Under the pieces are notes generated by a model. It searched no databases and was not told the DNA's origin. It saw nothing but the letters and a program-made list of their open reading frames with translations. The position numbers and the translations under genes are program-made. Below, in pieces: positions 61,171 to 64,000 of a stretch of 64,000 nucleotides of DNA (positions within the stretch are counted from its first letter, which is position 1; each line of letters opens with the position of its first letter). Origin of the DNA: Hofstenia miamia (lineage: Eukaryota > Xenacoelomorpha > Acoela > Hofsteniidae); assembly GCA_900660155.1 (NCBI GenBank), contig CABFPE010000008.1, positions 1,124,453 to 1,188,452 on the forward strand. The letters run 5' to 3'.

Positions 61171-61548
61171 GTCCTGATCTTCCCTATTTGCTGCCTAATT
61201 TTTGTCACTTTATTCTCAATTCTTCTTTCCCATGCTGGCTTTCTGTCTCCCTTATCTTCTTGTTGCCTTTTCTTTTTCATGTCCATGACTACATTCTTCA
61301 GTACTTCCATGTGCCTGCATACACTAAGCTATTTACTTCTGTGACACTCCTAGCATCTATCCTCTCAAAGACTTTATTGACCTTTGCTGTCTCTACTGCT
61401 AGCTTGCTTTTCTTAACTCATCTTGGAACTGGCAACCTAGTTCTCTCACCTATTTCTTCTTTCATCTTTTTTTTGATTGCTGCTGCAGTTTCTGCACCCA
61501 CGGGCTCTGCTGCTTAGCCTGCTCAACTCTCTTTTCCCCCTTACTCTT

Positions 61549-61556
<8 letters not shown>

Positions 61557-61582
<26 letters not shown>

Positions 61583-61755
61583 NNNNNNNNNNNNNNNNNN
61601 NNNNNNNNNNNNNNNNNNNNNNNNNNNNNNNNNNNNNNNNNNNNNNNNNNNNNNNNNNNNNNNNNNNNNNNNNNNNNNNNNNNNNNNNNNNNNNNNNNNN
61701 NNNNNNNNNNNNNNNNNNNNNNNNNNNNNNNNNNNNNNNNNNNTATATATATATA
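61557..61755. repeat. (TA)n microsatellite with 161-base N gap
   Basis: TA tracts at 61557-61582 and 61744-61755 flank an N run of 61583-61743. The gap size is probably an estimate. Confidence 0.9.
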
Positions 61756-61869
61756 AACAACAAACATTGGTGGAAGGTATTGGAGATTTCTCCTATATCA
61801 TATAGAATATTTCTGTAACACATCCATACACTCCACATAAAGCAACTTTCAGCCACAAAGCAGTTACTC

Positions 61870-62180
61870 CATTAACTATGCTATATAAAAAGAGTAAATC
61901 TAATACAACAAATGACTATGTAAAAGATCTAATTACTGAGCTTCAAGAAATCCACAAAACCATCTGCACATTTAACAAGAAAAGCACAGTGTGACAAAAT
62001 GGAAACTAAAATAAACATTTATATGGTGATCCACATAAAGTCAGAGATAAAGTTTACTTATTTACTCCAGTCCAAACATCAGACAGTAAACAAACTAAAA
62101 ATTAGCAACTTACTGGTCTGGTCCTAACACCATTACCAACATCATTGATCAAAATAACTATCTGTTACACATAACTTCCA
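61870..62180 (+). mobile_element. Gypsy-like LTR retrotransposon fossil: integrase C-terminal part
   Basis: Plus strand. DYVKDLITELQEIHKTICTF near 61910-61965 and GDPHKV/DKVYLFTPVQTSDSK near 62020-62090 have the spacing of the helical and SH3-like end of a gypsy-type integrase. Broken, with several breaks. Same strand as the protease fossil at 56448, so the LINE between probably inserted into one LTR element. Confidence 0.55.
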
Positions 62181-63480
62181 ATCTCTAAAACAAACAATAA
62201 AAGATATTGAAACACCAAAATTAACAACAAAAATGAATTTGAAATAATTTGGCATAAAGACATTAAACATTTTTGTATTCTTTATTTTATTACAATTTCA
62301 ATATTAATTTTACAATTTTATTTCAATTGTAATTTGAAAAAACAACAACAGTGCTATATATTTTAGTTTGAATTTTGATAATTGATAGCATGGTAAAATT
62401 AGGTCAGAAGACCAAATTTGTACCAGTCAGCTATTTTTTCATATTTTTCATTGGTATGTTTATTTACAAATACCAGTCTAATTTTGTATATATATGAATG
62501 ATTTGTTCATTTATATTCCTTTTCACTTTAGTCAGTAAATTTGTTTTTACTTTTTATCTTTGACTTACTATTTTATTAAATTATGTGTTTCTAAATTTCA
62601 ACAGCATAGTTAAAGGGCACCTAGATGTGGCATGACTTGGCTGGTTTGATTTCCTTTAACTTAGATAAGGTGTATAGTTAGGGCTGTTGTACTGCTTTTT
62701 ATTTATAATGAAAATTGTTATTATTGCTTTCACCTAAATTTCACAAGATGAGAAACACACTGAGTTTAGGTTATTTAACTAAGCACCTATGTTCATTACT
62801 TGTACCCAAGAGTTAGGGCTTCTTTATTCTTTATCTTAATTAAAGCTCTATTTTTATATGACTCTTTCTTAAAGGTTATCTGTATCAGTTTGGCCAAGTG
62901 TGGCCATTCTTTCCTAACATGATCTCCTCTTTATTTATAACTTTTGTTAGTATAAGGTATAATAGCAGGATGAGTTAATTATTTTGTTGCATCAGGAAAT
63001 CCATGCATTGACTCAAAACCCTAAATAAGCTAGGATAGTAGAATAGTTAGCTGATTTCCTACTGATGCCAAATGGTGACCACCACAGGACCCTGAGTACA
63101 TGTATTGTTTTATAATTAAACATTACTCTGTCAGTGAAAGCTCCAATATAACAACAAGAAGATGTTGAACCTTCAAAGAAAAGATGGAATCTTTTTGCAA
63201 TTGGACTTCAGGTAAAGTTACTCTTTCTCAGTGCAATCAAGAAGTAAAAAAATTTTTTATATATATATATATAGAATTGCAGAAAACTCAGCCAACTAAC
63301 CTAGTTAAATTTAAATCAGTTAAGTTATGTTAGTCAAAGTTCTTTTAACAGCAATAGACAAGATACCTAACACATATAGTTAGAAGTTAAAATTGTCTCC
63401 TGAAAAACTAAGTCAAACCCCACCTATATCATAAGATTCCTGCCCTAGAAAGGAGCTCCTCTCTTAAATTGCATTTCTAG
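62181..63480. other. AT-rich DNA downstream of the integrase fossil, possible 3' LTR
   Basis: No gene. A motif TTAAAGGGCACCTAGA near 62611 resembles TTAAAGGATACCTAGA near 54762, which is the only hint of paired terminal repeats. Short TA tract near 63258-63274. Confidence 0.4.
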
Positions 63481-63489
63481 AAGATATAG

Positions 63490-64000
63490 TTTTACAGCTC
63501 ACTTAAAAATTGGAGCTAATGCAGATAGAAAACTGTAAGTGATTTGATCAAATTTAAGAGGAAAATGATGCCCTTAGCAAAGAACTCTGAACTTTAGATA
63601 AACAAAATGAATTAGAATTAAACTACAATCAACTTGAGAAGGAGAACTGTGCTATCCTTCTTCAATTCCCGTTACTTGAAGACAAAAACAGTAAGCTTCA
63701 AGAAAAATCAAAACAGCAAATCACAAATGATTAAAATTAGTACAATCTAACACTAAAATAATTGAACAAGTTAACAAATGTAATGTACAAAACATTCAGG
63801 TGACTGGACAACTCATTTCACAGGAAGCAGAAAATATTGCTTTACACAAAGAAATACAGGAAACAAAAGCTCACCTAACTTACTTACATGTATAACAGGA
63901 TGAGATAGCTGAATCAACTCCTAAGATCACTAAATGACCAGATCCAATTATTGAAAATTTAGGACATCTTGTAAATCAGTCCCATACTATCACTAAGAAC
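63490..64000 (+). mobile_element. Possible LTR-element gag fossil at right edge
   Basis: Plus-strand, Lys/Glu/Gln-rich, coiled-coil-like peptide fragments (NQLEKENCAILLQFPLLEDK; HKEIQETKAHL; PDPIIENLGHLVNQS) resemble a gag N-terminal region. Broken and cut by the window edge; low certainty. Confidence 0.3.

Larger units (their letters stand above)
57960..61545 (-). mobile_element. R4/Dong-clade LINE copies with REL-type endonuclease, decayed and chimeric
   Basis: Read on the minus strand, 5' to 3': a charged N-terminal part (about 61540-60430, KLRKYRARAKQASDNMKFEA, AVRFWENIWG), then reverse transcriptase (60365-59279). The RT blocks are GCPEWMVVGRTFLIQKDPKK, FRPITCLSTTWKLLTSVISS, MAWIDYRKAYGSTSHKWVLK and RQGIFQGDSLAPLLFVVCL, with catalytic box HLWYIDNLKMYA, in which the second Asp of YxDD is Asn. 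Next is the thumb region (59233-58934, RRIRKVLQKSALNGQNSIKA), then a CCHC knuckle CRLCKKECETVDHLIAGCG (near 58620-58560). Last is a restriction-like endonuclease (58480-58103, WDFNIQTSKVIESWRPDIVV, VIDIPVP). Two N positions (60073, 60801) join diverged copies, so the unit is a mosaic. Confidence 0.85.

Noticed and set aside
58159-61517. Many Leu/Ser/Pro-rich plus-strand frames over the LINE
   Set aside because: They are complements of the minus-strand LINE coding sequence, with composition expected of shadow frames.
54762-62626. TTAAAGGxxACCTAGA at 54762 and 62611 as matching LTR segments
   Set aside because: Only about 16 bp match clearly; the surrounding sequence does not align well enough by eye to call paired LTRs.
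1-64000. tRNA, rRNA, CRISPR arrays, bacterial operons or prophage
   Set aside because: No cloverleaf, rRNA-like or regularly spaced repeat structure was found; spliced genes and transposon types are eukaryotic.

Overview
This is a eukaryotic, AT-rich window built from a many-exon, short-intron host gene and dense transposon debris. Introns of about 35-120 bp with GT-AG ends, splice acceptors only a few bases upstream of both visible start codons, and the mix of piggyBac, Tc1/mariner, EnSpm-like and R4-type LINE elements suggest a metazoan, most likely a nematode of the Trichinella kind. That placement is inference; no rRNA or mitochondrial marker is present.

Host genes, both on the minus strand. 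DDX49/Dbp8, a DEAD-box RNA helicase of ribosome biogenesis, is complete in five exons (45954-44079, 439 aa). About 1.1 kb downstream starts the TRRAP/Tra1 orthologue, the giant HEAT/TPR scaffold of SAGA- and NuA4/TIP60-type histone acetyltransferase complexes. I trace 45 exons from the start codon at 42992 to 6884, about 2,561 codons, roughly the N-terminal two thirds. The FAT, PIKK-like and FATC part lies beyond the left edge.

Mobile DNA inside or beside TRRAP. Left edge: a Tc1 remnant (1-541), an apparently intact DD41D mariner-type element (591-1923) and an apparently intact piggyBac (3028-5575) with unusual double palindromic subterminal repeats. The 10.6-kb intron at 19464-8863 holds a ~9.8-kb EnSpm/CACTA-like element (9511-19279) with GCTAGC-rich ends, a Tnp2-like transposase relic and a downstream DUF4806-like gene. 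Two Tc1 copies are nested in it. The 6.3-kb intron at 27621-21324 holds a SETMAR-type mariner (22444-24354). Another intron holds a piggyBac fossil (about 40120-41030).

Right of DDX49 (46-64 kb) I find no host gene. There is a jockey/CR1-like LINE fragment (47.9-48.8 kb), a Mutator-like transposase relic (50.0-51.0 kb), a long AT-rich stretch with a 200-bp inverted repeat (55.15/56.44 kb), and a gypsy-like LTR fossil on the plus strand interrupted by R4-clade LINE copies on the minus strand (about 58-61.5 kb).

Several N positions are flanked by direct duplications. These look like unmerged contig ends or joined repeat copies, not biology, and they artificially lengthen three transposons and duplicate one TRRAP exon.
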